Part shown: positions 1-10,588 of the stretch, one piece after another
How the letters are laid out: each line of letters opens with the position of its first letter
Position numbering within the stretch: position 1 is the stretch's first letter
Source of the DNA: Zygnema cylindricum
Taxonomy: Eukaryota; Streptophyta; Zygnematophyceae; Zygnematales; Zygnemataceae
Direction of reading: 5' to 3'
Length of the DNA stretch: 52,655 nucleotides
Assembly: GCA_037447655.1 (NCBI GenBank)
Contig: JBBHKE010001095.1
Coordinates: 188,001-240,655, forward strand
Program-made: the position numbers and the translations under genes
Notes under the pieces: generated by a model
What the model was told of the DNA's origin: nothing
Databases searched by the model: none
What the model saw: the letters and a program-made list of their open reading frames with translations, nothing else

Positions 1-1162
1 TTTGAGTATTTTCTAGGTTTCTATTATGATAAGAAAAAACGTAGAGGGCAGTCTGCCTCTAACTCCCTTCTCCAAGCCCCCACACTTGTTGTAGTCACTG
101 AAGGCTGGGTAGGGAGATAGAGCCATGACTTCCTAAAGCTTTATAGAGAGACAGGAAGCAGAAAACAGATAGGTTTACTAAAATTTTGACGGACCCAGGA
201 ATTGATCATGGTACCTATGATTCGTAAAAGTAGTCGTTCGCTTTGTCTGGTAGGTCTAGGACCATTGCTAAGGTATGTAAGGTTTGATAAATATATATAT
301 AGTTACGTGTAGACTAATTCGTTAAACGAGGAATAATTACGTAGTGCATGGAGACAGTTTTTAGTACAGAGTACGGTTTCAATGTATTTTATGAAATCGA
401 TATCACGCATTTGTTTCCACCGCGAAACAAATATCGCGTGTCTAATTTCAACGGCTAGATTTATAGCCGATTTTGATCGGACGGCCACGATAGGCAGCGC
501 CATCACAAAAGAGGTACTATTTGCGTTTTTTGGTCATCCCTACGTCAGGTGACACGTGGCGTGGTGACATTGGAATGCAGCAACTCCGAAGATTACGAGA
601 ACAAATCCCGATTTGACACTTGTCGACATTTTGGTCATGTTGTACAATGACCGTACAGAAAGTACATCGACACCTTTACTTTTATGTACGACACAGTAAT
701 TAGATTGGTGCCGTACGTCAATAGATAGAGTTTTAGTGAGGAAATAGGACTTAGAAATTTTAGTAGGTAGCAGCCTCTCTCCGAGAGAGCTCGTGTACAA
801 AAGGTCATCTTTGACCATTCATAACTATCAATTTACTTGACCATTTTAAGTGATTCTTTTTACTGCGGACTCAGAGGAGTCCACGCTATAAAGGGGTGTA
901 GTTGGTCAGAGTTTTTGCCTGCCAGGGTGGCTGCATTTCTAAGGGAAATTCAAAGTGGGTGAATGTGTCCAAAACACATATTCTAACTTTGCATTATGTG
1001 GTGGAACTGAGCACACACAAAGTCTTATTTCACAAGGGTGAAGTTATAATGGGTTTGTGATTTTCAAGGGGTTTGTCATTTGGGTTTATATCAACTTGGA
1101 GCCGGCACTATCTATATTAGCTTCTTTTGGATCTGCGATTTCTGTGGGCAATGGAGCACACA
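1..1162 (+). repeat. LTR-B copy 1 (5' end cut by window)
   Basis: Long terminal repeat of a copia-type element. It aligns throughout with the copies at 5636-6799 and 42831-43972 and, inverted, at 36988-38411. It ends in GTTTCA at 1162, the same CA terminus as the other copies. The first few bases (TGTTGATA in copy 2) lie outside the window. It carries a decayed antisense acceptor/T-arm-like hairpin near 188-230 and a degraded TATA position (GTACAAAAGG) near 797. Confidence 0.85.
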
Positions 1163-1476
1163 GAGTTTCAGATGTGCTCAAGGTAAAGCACACAGGTTAC
1201 CCTTCCCAAAAACTGCCACCTATAAGGGAGAAAAGATTATAGATTTAGTACACACAGGTATTTGAGGGCGGCCAGAGTGCCATCAACCAAGGGGAAGAGA
1301 TTTATGATGACTATCACTCATGATTGGTCTTGGTATTCCAGGGTGTATTTTTTGAAAAACAAGTCAGAACCTCAAGAATTTTTTCGACAATATAAAGTAT
1401 TGAGCGAAAAACTCGATGAAACTCCAATCAAGAGAGTAAGGAGTGACGGTGGTGGAGAGTATACTTCTAACCAGTT
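1163..1476 (+). pseudogene. Ty1/copia integrase fragment, decayed
   Basis: Relic of a copia integrase. Translation gives pieces matching the intact-order copy at 12215-12520: the YKGEKIIDLVHT segment, the RFMMTITHDWSWYSRVYFL segment and the RSDGGGEYTSNQ segment around the second catalytic Asp. The reading frame changes and there are in-frame stops. It starts abruptly right after the LTR, with no gag, protease or zinc-binding part. It stops abruptly at 1476, where an upstream pol segment follows out of order. Confidence 0.8.
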
Positions 1477-1659
1477 ATGAAGTTTACTTCACGGCAGATA
1501 AGGGTAGCCAAGGAATGTTTAGGCTTAACCTGAGTAATGAAAAGAAGAATGCTTACTATGTTGGTGTTCCTAAGTTGATGATTTGGCATAAGCGGTTGGG
1601 GCAGGTGCATTTTGATAGGTTGAGGGAAATGAAAAAGCTTGGGGTAGTAAAAGGAATTC
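1477..1659 (+). pseudogene. copia pre-integrase (HHCC) fragment, out of order
   Basis: The frame reads EVYFTADKGSQGMFRL, then LMIWHKRLGQVHFDRLREM, the GAG_pre-integrase region with its WHKRLG-H zinc-binding histidines. In the complete element the same region lies at about 11999-12180, upstream of the integrase core. Here it follows an integrase core fragment, so the order is inverted. It runs straight into an LTR at 1660. This is a rearrangement, not a gene. Confidence 0.8.
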
Positions 1660-2702
1660 TTTAGAAATTAATGGTTTTTAAAGTATTTTCTAGGTCAGAA
1701 ATAAGAAAGAAGCTGAGGCAGTCTACCTCTAACTTCTCTCTCCAACTCTCAAACTTGTCGCTGTCACTGAGAAATTGGAGAGGAAGCTAAAGCCATGGCT
1801 ACCTAGGCTATCCTGAGGTTTACGGGAAATATATATTTGGAGTTTATTAAATAAAAAGATATGCGGCGGCCACATGATTTGAACCTGGTACCTGCCGGAC
1901 GGCAAGCTGCCGTTAGCTTGTATCCTTAAATGTTAAGTCTTGAAGTAGTGTTAGGTACTATATAGTTTGATAACTATTTAATCATTAATACGTAGGATAA
2001 ATCATTTAACTATAATTGTTTACGGGATATATAGAACCGATAGTGTAAAAGTACGAATTGCAGTACGGATAAGAAATCAATACCGCGCATTGATTTCGTA
2101 AAGCGAAACAAATAGCGCGCATGTATTTATTACGGCTCTGATCAAATGTGAATTTAATCAGACGGCCAGAATTAGCGCCGAGATCTCGGAAGAAGAATTC
2201 GGCGGTTTTGTGCATCGCCACATCGGATGACACGTGGAAAATTACATTGGATCGTGGTATCTCCGGAGATTACGGCACCGAATCCGAATATGACATGTGT
2301 CGACATTTAGGCCATGTTGTACAATTTCCGTACATAAAGTACATCGGCGACTGTACTTTTGTGTATGGAGGAGAAATCTGATTAGTTCTGTACATCAGTA
2401 GATAAAGTCTGTGAGAGAGATAGGACTTAGAAAAATTAGGAGATAGGATCCTCTCTCCTAGAGAGCTTCTGTACAAAAGGTCAACTTTGACCCTCCAAAA
2501 CTTACTCCTCAGGGGAGCAAATTCAGAGACTCTTTTTGCTATCGACTCAGGGGAGTCTTCCCTTCATAAGGGTCCACGTGGTCAGAGTTTTTCTCTGCCA
2601 AGGTGGCAATTATTTTTGCTGAAACACAAAGGGGTCAGGATTATCCTAGAGGCTTCTTGGAAGCTGTCCTCTCTGAGGATTTATGGAGGTCTCAGAGTTT
2701 CA
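1660..2702 (+). repeat. LTR-A copy (1043 bp)
   Basis: Matches the LTRs at 9508-10575 and 14928-15995 and, inverted, 19052-20099. The start is TTTAGAAATTAATGG where the intact copies have TGTAG. The end is the shared CTCAGAGTTTCA. The 5-bp flanks (AATTC on the left, TCAGG on the right) do not match, so this copy sits at a recombination junction and is not a clean insertion. Its antisense T-loop reads TTCAAAT, the canonical tRNA form. Confidence 0.85.
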
Positions 2703-4016
2703 TCAGGAATGTAGAGTACATCTGAAAATGTTAGTATAGAGGTCTTACCCTCTACTAAGACTTTCAAATCTACTGATCCCACTACATTTGTAGTAACCAC
2801 TCTCCCATCCCCATACTCTATCTCTACAGTAGGGATCTTTCTTAGCTTAGTGAAGAGTTCCTTATCACGACACATATGCATGGATGCACGTGAGTCGATG
2901 ATCCATCCTTCATGTGGAGCTTCCCGAATTGCTCCAAGGGCATATTTTTGTGTGTGAGGGATCTCCTTCTCCTCCAGACTCTCGTCAAGAAGAAGCTCTC
3001 CATCCTCCTCAGAAGACTCCTCCTTGCTTTCTCCTGTCACTTTTGTAACCACAAGTGCCTTTTTCTTCCCTGTTGAAGAACCCCCTCCACGGTTCTCTTG
3101 GAGCCTCAGCTCCGACAGCTTGACACAACCTGCGATGAAGTGTTTGGCATTTTGCAAAAATGACAAAGACCCTTGGGGGCCTCGGTCCTCCAGAATGATC
3201 TCTTTCCCGTTTGTTCAGTTTCTTCGGGTCCTTCCCCCATCGTTCCCCTCCTGCTGCTAGAGCTTGAATGCTCTTTCCTCCTCTCCTAATCTCCATTATG
3301 TTTTCCTGCACAAGTATCATCCTTACCACTGTGTTCCATTTCCATGAACTATCAGGCATTTCCTGAACTCAGTACAGTATGTTCTCGTACTCATCTGGTA
3401 ACTTAATCATAAGGGTGTTAACTTTCATTTTCATTGTACCTGTCCACCCGACACTTTCTATCTCCATATATAAACAACAAAGATCATTATAGTAATCTAA
3501 CATCTTTCCTCCTTTGTAAGTGTAACTCACTAGTTTTTGCTCAGCCAACTGGAGCTCCGAATAGTTCCACCTTTATAAATCTCCACCAAACTCACCCACA
3601 ACTCCTCGGCCTTGTAAATGTGAAGATGAGGTGTGGTCAAAGCTTGTGTGAGGTGCCTTAGAATGAAGTTCTTGGAAGCCATGTTTACATCCTCCCACAT
3701 TTTAGTATCGTTCTCCGCTGCCTTCACGGTCGCCACTTCTGGTACTGTGGCAATAGGAGTGAGGGGTATCTCCTTCCCTTTCCCTTTTTTGGACACACTG
3801 CTGTTCCCATCATCTGCCTCCTCCGCTGAGGCAGCCGTTGCTGTAGGAAACCTTACTCCTCCAAATCCTGGTGGAGTTTCCGAAGGTGGACGTTTCACTT
3901 GTCCACTGACGATACCCCAGTATCATTTTTCTCACAAAGCTCCCATCATCATTGCTTCCCAATAGATGAACCGAGATCCATTGAAGGTGGGCACCCTAAA
4001 GGGTGGGCCCATAACG
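2703..4016 (-). pseudogene. Ty1/copia gag and protease relic
   Basis: The minus strand reads, in order: a gag start a few bases inside the LTR (ATGGGCCCACC), a gag core (RHLTQALTTPHLH, then LVEIYKGGTIRSSS), a damaged CCHC zinc knuckle, a Lys/Glu-rich linker, and the copia protease with active site WIIDSRASMHMC. The protease motif normally has DSGAS, so Gly is replaced by Arg. It continues to SILTFSDVLYIP and is cut at 2703 by the LTR-A junction. Frameshifts separate the pieces. The matching 5' LTR is at 4017-5021. Confidence 0.85.
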
Positions 4017-5021
4017 TGCGATTCTGTGTCCTCCATTGGAGTACAGAATACAGGAAGCCTCTAGATACTATTTAACTAACCCACTTCAAGCCACAACCAA
4101 TGCTGCCCAATAAGGCAAACTGACAATTTGACTGCACCGTTATGCAGCTTGGACTCCCTTGAGTCTGTAGCAAAAAGAATCAGTGAAAACGGCCAAGTAG
4201 CCGATGAGCTATGAGGCAGTAAAAATGCCAATTTGTACAAACTATCAAAGAGAGAGGTGACTGCCTACCAAAATTTTCTAAGTCCTGATTCCCTCAAATA
4301 ACTCCTTTCTAGTGAAGTACGGACCAATGAGAATACTGTACCGTACCAAAAAGTACTACTGTTGGTGTACCTTTTGTACAGCCTAAGTACAACAAGGCTA
4401 TTAAGCGGACGCGTGTCCACTTTTCACTCGTTCATACGTTCATCGGAATTCCCGCGACCGAATGTTATCTCTCCACGTGGCGCCAGGTCATGCCATGTCA
4501 TTAAACGCCAAAGTGACCATTCCGGGATCCCAACGATGATGTGCGCCGTCGGATATGAACCAAAACGCAATCTTAACCGTCATAAATACTTGCGTGGTAT
4601 CCGTTTCAAAATAGTATCGTACTTTGTACTTTTACAAAACTGTATCTATGCATGCCGTATAGAGTTTCAGTTAAATGAATTCGTTTACTCCTAAATAAAT
4701 ATATATCTATCATACCCTTTAGTATTTAGCATTGGTCCTTGTCTAATAGGATAAAGGTGAGAGTTACCGGCTAACCTGACGGACGGCAGGTACCGGGATC
4801 AAGTCCTGGGTCCGTCAGGTATCTTTTTAGTAACCTACTAAAATAACTGCCTGCTAAACTAAGGCAGCCATGGTTCAACCACCCTCTCTATCCTTCAGTG
4901 ACTACAACAAGTATGGGGGCTAGAGAAAAGAGGTGGAGTCAGGCTGTCCGTACTTTTTTTTTCTTTTTATACCAACATATTTATACCTAGAAAATACTCT
5001 AGAAATCTATTAATTTTAACA
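4017..5021 (-). repeat. LTR-B-like LTR, reverse orientation (5' LTR of the gag relic)
   Basis: The reverse complement starts TGTTAAAATTAATAG and contains the GTATTTTCTAGG and GCAGTC-type blocks of the other LTRs. It ends GCA next to the gag start ATGGGCCC. It gives the best-preserved example of the antisense acceptor/T-arm-like hairpin (4775-4819). Confidence 0.8.
4775..4819 (+). other. tRNA-like acceptor + T-arm minihelix in LTR (antisense to LTR)
   Basis: A perfect 10-bp stem, CCTGACGGAC with GTCCGTCAGG, encloses an 8-nt connector and a 5-bp stem, 7-nt loop hairpin (CCGGG-ATCAAGT-CCTGG). The hairpin's 3' strand abuts the outer stem's 3' strand with no gap, as T-arm and acceptor stem do in tRNA. 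The loop region, GGATCAAGTCC, is one base from the Pol III B-box consensus GGTTCRANTCC. The same layout recurs at the same place in other LTRs. No D-arm or anticodon arm is closed by the stem, so this is not a functional tRNA gene. Confidence 0.6.
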
Positions 5022-5635
5022 AGTTCAAAATATTGAGGATAATTTCATAAATATTTTGGAAACTGAAAACTGGTCGCAAAGGGAGACTTCAACGGATTCC
5101 GAGAAAAGAGAAGAAGTGAAACTAGAAGGGGTTCTAAAGGATAGGGGAGAAGAGGAATATTTAATGAAAAGTATAGGGGAGGAAAAATATTTATTGGGAA
5201 TAAATTTAGAAAGTGAGAGTGAAAAAAATCCATGGGAGAGAGTGAGGAAAGTTCATTTTTTTGGGTTAATGGGTCAGACATCACTAAAGGAAGTGATGGT
5301 ATTTATGAAGGTGTGCATGTAAAAGGGTTAGCATCTGGGTGTATGTTGCAGATTGGATATGGGTTTGGCTGTTTGAATTGCAAGAGGGAAATTGGGTTTG
5401 GTGTGGATGGAAAAGAGATGAGGTGGATAAAATCTTTGCTCGAATTTATGAAAAGTGGGATGCTAAATAAAATGTGTGATGCAATTATTATTTCGGTTCA
5501 TCTAAAGCAGTGTTTCAAATACAAGAGTATTTTCTTAAAGTTTTATGAAAAAAAAAGGGAGAAAGAGGGAGAGAGAGTGTTTGTTTATTTGTGTGAGGGA
5601 GTCGAAATGAAAACAGACTAGAAAATATGGGGAGT
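5022..5635 (+). pseudogene. Ty1/copia RT-end/RNase H relic ending in a polypurine tract
   Basis: Strongly decayed 3' end of a copia pol. One frame holds SIGEEKYLLGINLE, like the reverse transcriptase end 'MGEAKYILGIQVE'. A second frame aligns loosely with the RNase H region (GIYEGVHVKGLASGCM, then EMRWIKSLLEF, then AIIISVHLKQCFKYK). It ends in the same tail as the intact element (MKTD-stop against LKSD-stop). A polypurine tract AAAATATGGGGAG directly precedes the LTR at 5636, so this was the 3' end of an element whose 3' LTR is 5636-6799. Confidence 0.7.
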
Positions 5636-6799
5636 GTTGATATTTGAGTATTTTCTAGGTCTGTATTATGATAAGGAAAAAGTAGAGGGCAGTCTGCCTC
5701 TAACTCCCTTCTCCAAGCCCCCAGTCACTGAAGGCTGGGTAGGGAGATAGAGCCATGACTTCCTAAAGCTTTATAGAGAGACAGGAAGCGCAAAACATAT
5801 AGGTTTACTAAAATTTTGACGGACCCATGAATTGATCATGGTACCTATGATTCATAAATGTAGCCGTTCGCTTTGTCCGTTAGGTCTAGGACCATTGCTA
5901 AGGTATGTAAGGTTTGATAAATATATATATAGTTACGTGTAGACTAATTTGTTAAACGAGGAATAATTACGTCGTGCATGGAGACTGTTTTTAGTACGGA
6001 GTACGATTTCAATGTATTTTATGAAATCGATATCGCGCATTTGTTTCGACCGTGAAACAAATACCGCACCTCTAATTTAACAGTTAGATTTATAGCCGCT
6101 TTTAATCGGACGGCCACGATAGGCGGCGCGATCACAAAAGAGGTACTTTAGGCGTTTTTTGGTCATCGCTACGTCAGGTGACACGTGGCGTGGTGACATT
6201 GGATTGCGGCAACTCCGAAGATTACGAGAACAAATCCCAATTTGACACTTGTCGAGATTTTGGTCATGTTGTACAATGACCGTAAAAAAAGTACATCAGC
6301 ACCTGTACTTTTATATACGACATAGTAATTAGATTGGTGCCGTACGTCAATAGATACAATTTTTGAGAGGGAATACGACTTAGAACTTCTGGTAGGTAGC
6401 AGCCTCTCTGCGAGAGAGCATCTATACAAAAGGTCATCTTTGACCATTCATAACTATCAATTTACTCGACAATTTTCAGTGATTCTTTTTGCTGCGGACT
6501 CAAGGGAGTCCAGGCTACAGAGGGGTGTAGTTGGTCAGAGTTTTTGCCTGCCAGGGTGGCTGCATTTCTAAGGGAAATTCAAAGTGGGTGAATGTGTCCA
6601 AAACTCATATTCTAACTTTGCATTCTGTGGTGGAACCGAGCACACAGAAAGTCTTATTTCACAAGGGTGAAGCTATAATGGGTTTATGATTGTCAAGGGG
6701 TCGGTCATTTGGGTTTATATCAACTTCGAGTCGGCACTATCTAGATTAGCTTCTATTGGATCTGCGATTTCTGTGGGCAATGGAGCACACAAAGTTTCA
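5636..6799 (+). repeat. LTR-B copy 2 (1164 bp)
   Basis: Starts TGTTGATATTTGAG after a polypurine tract and ends AAAGTTTCA. It is close to copy 1 over its whole length, with scattered substitutions and a small deletion near 5723. Right after its end comes copia integrase sequence, at exactly the same nucleotide as in copy 1 (1162/1163). The 5-bp flanks GGGAG and GATGT are not a target duplication. Confidence 0.9.
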
Positions 6800-9507
6800 G
6801 ATGTGCTCAAGGTAAAGCACACAGGTTACCCTTCCAAAAAACTGCCACCGATAAGGGAGAAAAGATTATAGATTTAGTACACTCAGATATTTGGGGGCCG
6901 GCCAGAGTGCCATCAACCGGGGGGAAGAGATTTATGATGACTATCACTGATGATTGGTCTCGGTATTCCAAGGTGTATTTTTTGAAAAACAAGTCAGAAC
7001 CTCAGGAATGTTTTAGACAATATAAAGCATTGAGCTAAAAACTCGAAGAAACTCCAATCAAGAAAGTAAAGAGTGACAATGGTGGAGAGTATACTTCTAA
7101 CCAGTTTTAGGATTTTTTGAGGAAAGATGGAGTCTAACACCAAAAGACAGTTCCAAAAAACCTAGAACAGGATGGGGTAGCTGAAAGATTAAATAGGACA
7201 CTAAGTGATAGTGCTATAAGTATGTTGTCGGATCAGAAGATAGGAAAAAGGTTTTGGGCAGAAGCAATAAACTGTGTTAATTATCTAAAAAATATAGTTC
7301 TTACTTCAGCTATAAAAGGTCAAACACCTTATGAGAGATGGACCGGCCGGAAAACAGACATATCTCACTTAAATGTTTTCGGCAGTGAAGTGTTCAGTCT
7401 AGATGCATATCGGTCTAATTGGAATCTAGATCCTAAAGGAAAACCAAGATACTTATTAGGATATGATGAGGATATTAAAGGATACCGAGTTTATGATCTA
7501 AAAAGGGAAGATATAATCTTAGTAAAGCATCTAGTATTTATGGATGAAGGAAAGTCTATGGATCCCTTCAAGTATACAAAGTCAGTGAAAATCAAATTTG
7601 CGTCAGAAAATTCGGATGACTTTGAAATTCTTAACTTTCCGATTTTAAGAGAAGATGACATTTTTGCAGATACAAATCAGACCGAAAAAGACTCGGCTGC
7701 GGAAATCCAGTGACAACTCTACCCGAAGCGCAAGACGTGGTGGAAATTGATTCGGAATCAATGGACAGGGAGAAGCCGAGAGTGTTAGAAAGAACCCACG
7801 AGACCCATCTATTCCGACCACAGATTTTGAGGGAGGAAGGAGAAGTAGCAAAAGATTGCAGGAAAAATAGGTTAATAACAAGGTAACAAAACTATCTCAT
7901 CATGAGGAACCTCAGACTTATGGAGAGGCGATGACTTGTCAAGAAATGAACCGGTGGAAGACAACCATCAATGAGGAGATGGGGCCTCAATTATGGCAGC
8001 CGATACTTGGGAGCTGGTGGATTGTCCATGTAACTGAAAACCAATCGATTGTAAGTGGGTGTTCAAATTAAAACTAAACCTAGATAACACCATTGAGGGT
8101 TACAAAGCCCGGTTAGTGGCAAAAGGATTTACATAGAAGGAATGAATCAACTACGCGGAAATCTTTGCCCCGGTTGTCAGATTTCCCTCAGTGCGTATAC
8201 TTCTCAATCTAGCAGCAGCGAAAGACATGGAGTTGCGCTAGATGGACATCAAGATAGCATGTTTACATGGAGAATTGGAAGAGGAGATCTTCATGTGACA
8301 ACCAGAAGGATTTGTGGAGGAAGGAGAGAGGAGTAAGGTATGCCTGCTAATTAAATTTCTTTATGGTTTGAAACAAGCGCCTCGACATCCGAATAAGAAG
8401 CTTGATGAGTTTATTACCGGACTGAATATATTCGGATTAGCTCAGATCACTTAATCTATGTTTTTGAAGATGAGGAAGGTGTTATTTTTATTGCAATTTA
8501 TGTTGATGATTAGCTTTTTTTAAGTAAATCAATGGAAAAAATTAATAAACTGAAAACATATATTAAAGGGAGATTTAGGATGAAAGATATGGGGGAGGCA
8601 AGATATATTTTGGGAATTCAAGTAGAAATAGACCGAGAAAGAAAAATTATAAGAATGACTCAAAAAGATGCAATAGGGAACATGTTGGAAAAATTACAGA
8701 TGGATAAGGCTAATAGTTGTACAACTCCAATGGAGTTAAAAAAGGGAAGTGAGGGGAGTGAGGAAGAAGGATTCATATTCTTAGACGAGGAATTAAGTCA
8801 TGAAGAACAAAAGTTCATGCAGACTATTTTTTACAGGCAAGTAGTGGGAATTCTAATATATTTTATGAATTGTACCCGGCCGGATTTAGTTGCAGCTGTA
8901 GGAGTGTTGAGTAGAAGTCTAAATGCTCCCACTAACAGGGATTAGGAGGCGGCTAACAGAGTCCTTGAATATTTGATAGGAAGTAGGGATCTATGGTTCC
9001 ATTTGGGTGGGAAGAATACTAACATCACTACTTGGAGTGATGCCAGTTATGGTGATGCTCCGATGAGGAGATTTACTTTTGGATATGTATTATATGTGGG
9101 TGATGGGGCTTGTTGTTGAAGTAGCAAACAACAAAAGGTTATTGCTCAATACACCATAGAGGCTGAGTATATGGCCTCTTGCTCTGCTCTAAAAAAATTG
9201 ATGTGGGTCAAGTCTTTGCTTGGTGAGCTTGGTTACCTTGAGAGTGGTGTGCATAGATTTTTTTGTGATAATCAGGCAGCAATTGTTATTTCTGTCAATC
9301 CTAAACATCATTTTAAAGCCAAACACATGGACATTAGACTCAGATTTGTTAGAGAGAAAGTAGAAAACAAAATAATCAGTCTAGAGTACCGACCAAATAG
9401 TAAGATGGTAGCAGATATGATGACCAAACCTGTGCCTTCCCCTAAGCTAATTTTCTACAAGGAGAAGTGTGGTCTGAAATTAAAGAGTGACTAGAAAATA
9501 AGGGGAG
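6800..9507 (+). pseudogene. Ty1/copia pol (integrase, RT, RNase H), decayed, lacking gag and protease
   Basis: Colinear with 12215-14927 of the complete element. In order: integrase core (RFMMTITDDWSRYSKVYFL), C-terminal integrase (QTPYERWTGRK, then KGYRVYDLKRED), RT N-part with a stop in place of Trp, the active-site block IYVDD with a stop just after it, MGEARYILGIQVE, and RNase H with CDNQAAIVIS and VADMMTKPVPSP. Many frameshifts and stops. Divergence from the downstream copy is roughly 10% by eye in the RT/RNase H region. It falls to almost nothing after about 9340, up to and through the following LTR. Confidence 0.85.
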
Positions 9508-10575
9508 TGTAGAAATTAATGGTTCGTTTTTAAGTATTTTCTAGGTCTAAATTGAAATATAGAAAGATACCGAGGCATTCTATCTCTAACTTCTCTCTCC
9601 CACTCTCAAACTTGTCGCAGTCAATGAGAAATTGGAGAGGAAGCTAGAGCCATGGTTACCTAAGCTCTCCAGAGGTTTACGGGAAAAATATTAAGTTATT
9701 TAACGTTGAGAGTTTATTTACTAAAAGGGTATATGTTTCATCCAGGATTTGATCCAAGTACTTGCCAGACGTTGAAACAGCCGGTAGCGGGTCACCTTAT
9801 CCGTTAAGTCTAGAACTAGTGATACATACTATATGGTTTGATATTTAATTAAACATTACCACGTAGGATAATTAATTTAACTGAAACTGTTTACGCGATA
9901 CATAGATCCAGGAATGTAAAAGTACGAATCAAGGTACGGACAAGAAAACATGTACCGCGCATTTGTTTCAATAGCGAAACGAATACCGCGCAGTTATTTA
10001 TTACAGCTACGATTAAATGTGCATTTAATCAGAAGGCCGGAATGAATGCCGAGATCACAGAAGAGGATTTTGGCGGTTTTTGGTCATCGCCAGATTGGAT
10101 GACACGTGGCAAAATAACATTGGATCGCGGCATCTCCGAGGATTAAGGGAGCAAATCCGGATATACCAAGTGTTGACATTTAGGGCATGTCGTACAGTGT
10201 CCGTACAGAAAATACACCGGCAGCTGTACTTTTGTGTACGGAAGTGTAATATAATAGGCTCCGTACATCAATAGATAGAGTGTGTGAGAGAGATAAGACT
10301 TAGAAAAATTAGTAGATTGGACCCTCTCTCCCAGAGAGCTTCTGTACAAAAGGTCAACTTTGACCCTCCATAACTTACTGCTCAAGGGAGCAAATTCAGA
10401 GATTTAATTTGCTATCGACTAAGGGGTGTCTTGCCTTCACAAGGGTGGAGGTGGTCAGAGTTTTTGTCTTCCACGGTGAAAGTTGTTTTTGCTGAAACAC
10501 AAAGGGGTCACGGTTATCCTAGAGGCTTCTAGGAAGCTGTCCATTCTGAGGACTTATGGAGGTCTCAAAGTTTCA
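9508..10575 (+). repeat. LTR-A, shared between two tandem copia elements (1068 bp)
   Basis: Starts TGTAGAAATTAATGG after polypurine AAAATAAGGGGAG and ends GTTTCA. It is the 3' LTR of the truncated element on its left and the 5' LTR of the complete one on its right. Against 14928-15995 the first 735 bp are identical. About ten substitutions all fall in the last 330 bp, and there is no indel. It carries the antisense tRNA-like hairpin at 9735-9778. Confidence 0.92.
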
Positions 10576-10588
10576 GGTTATGGGCCCA
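10576..10588 (+). other. primer-binding-like site next to 5' LTR
   Basis: GGTTATGGGCCC follows the LTR's terminal CA directly and overlaps the gag start codon (ATG at 10580). The unrelated copia element at 28095 has GGTAACGGGCCC in the same place. Plant copia elements usually prime with initiator Met tRNA using TGGTATCAGAGC. The first bases resemble that but the rest differs, so the primer tRNA is not assigned. Confidence 0.4.

Noticed and set aside
4775-4819. Functional tRNA gene
   Set aside because: Only acceptor and T-arm-like parts are present. No D-arm or anticodon arm lies inside the closing stem, so it is listed as a tRNA-like hairpin only.
5636-6799. Simple insertion of LTR-B into a copia pol gene
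   Set aside because: No 5-bp duplication flanks it, and the left side is a polypurine tract with the 3' end of another pol, not the upstream part of the same pol.
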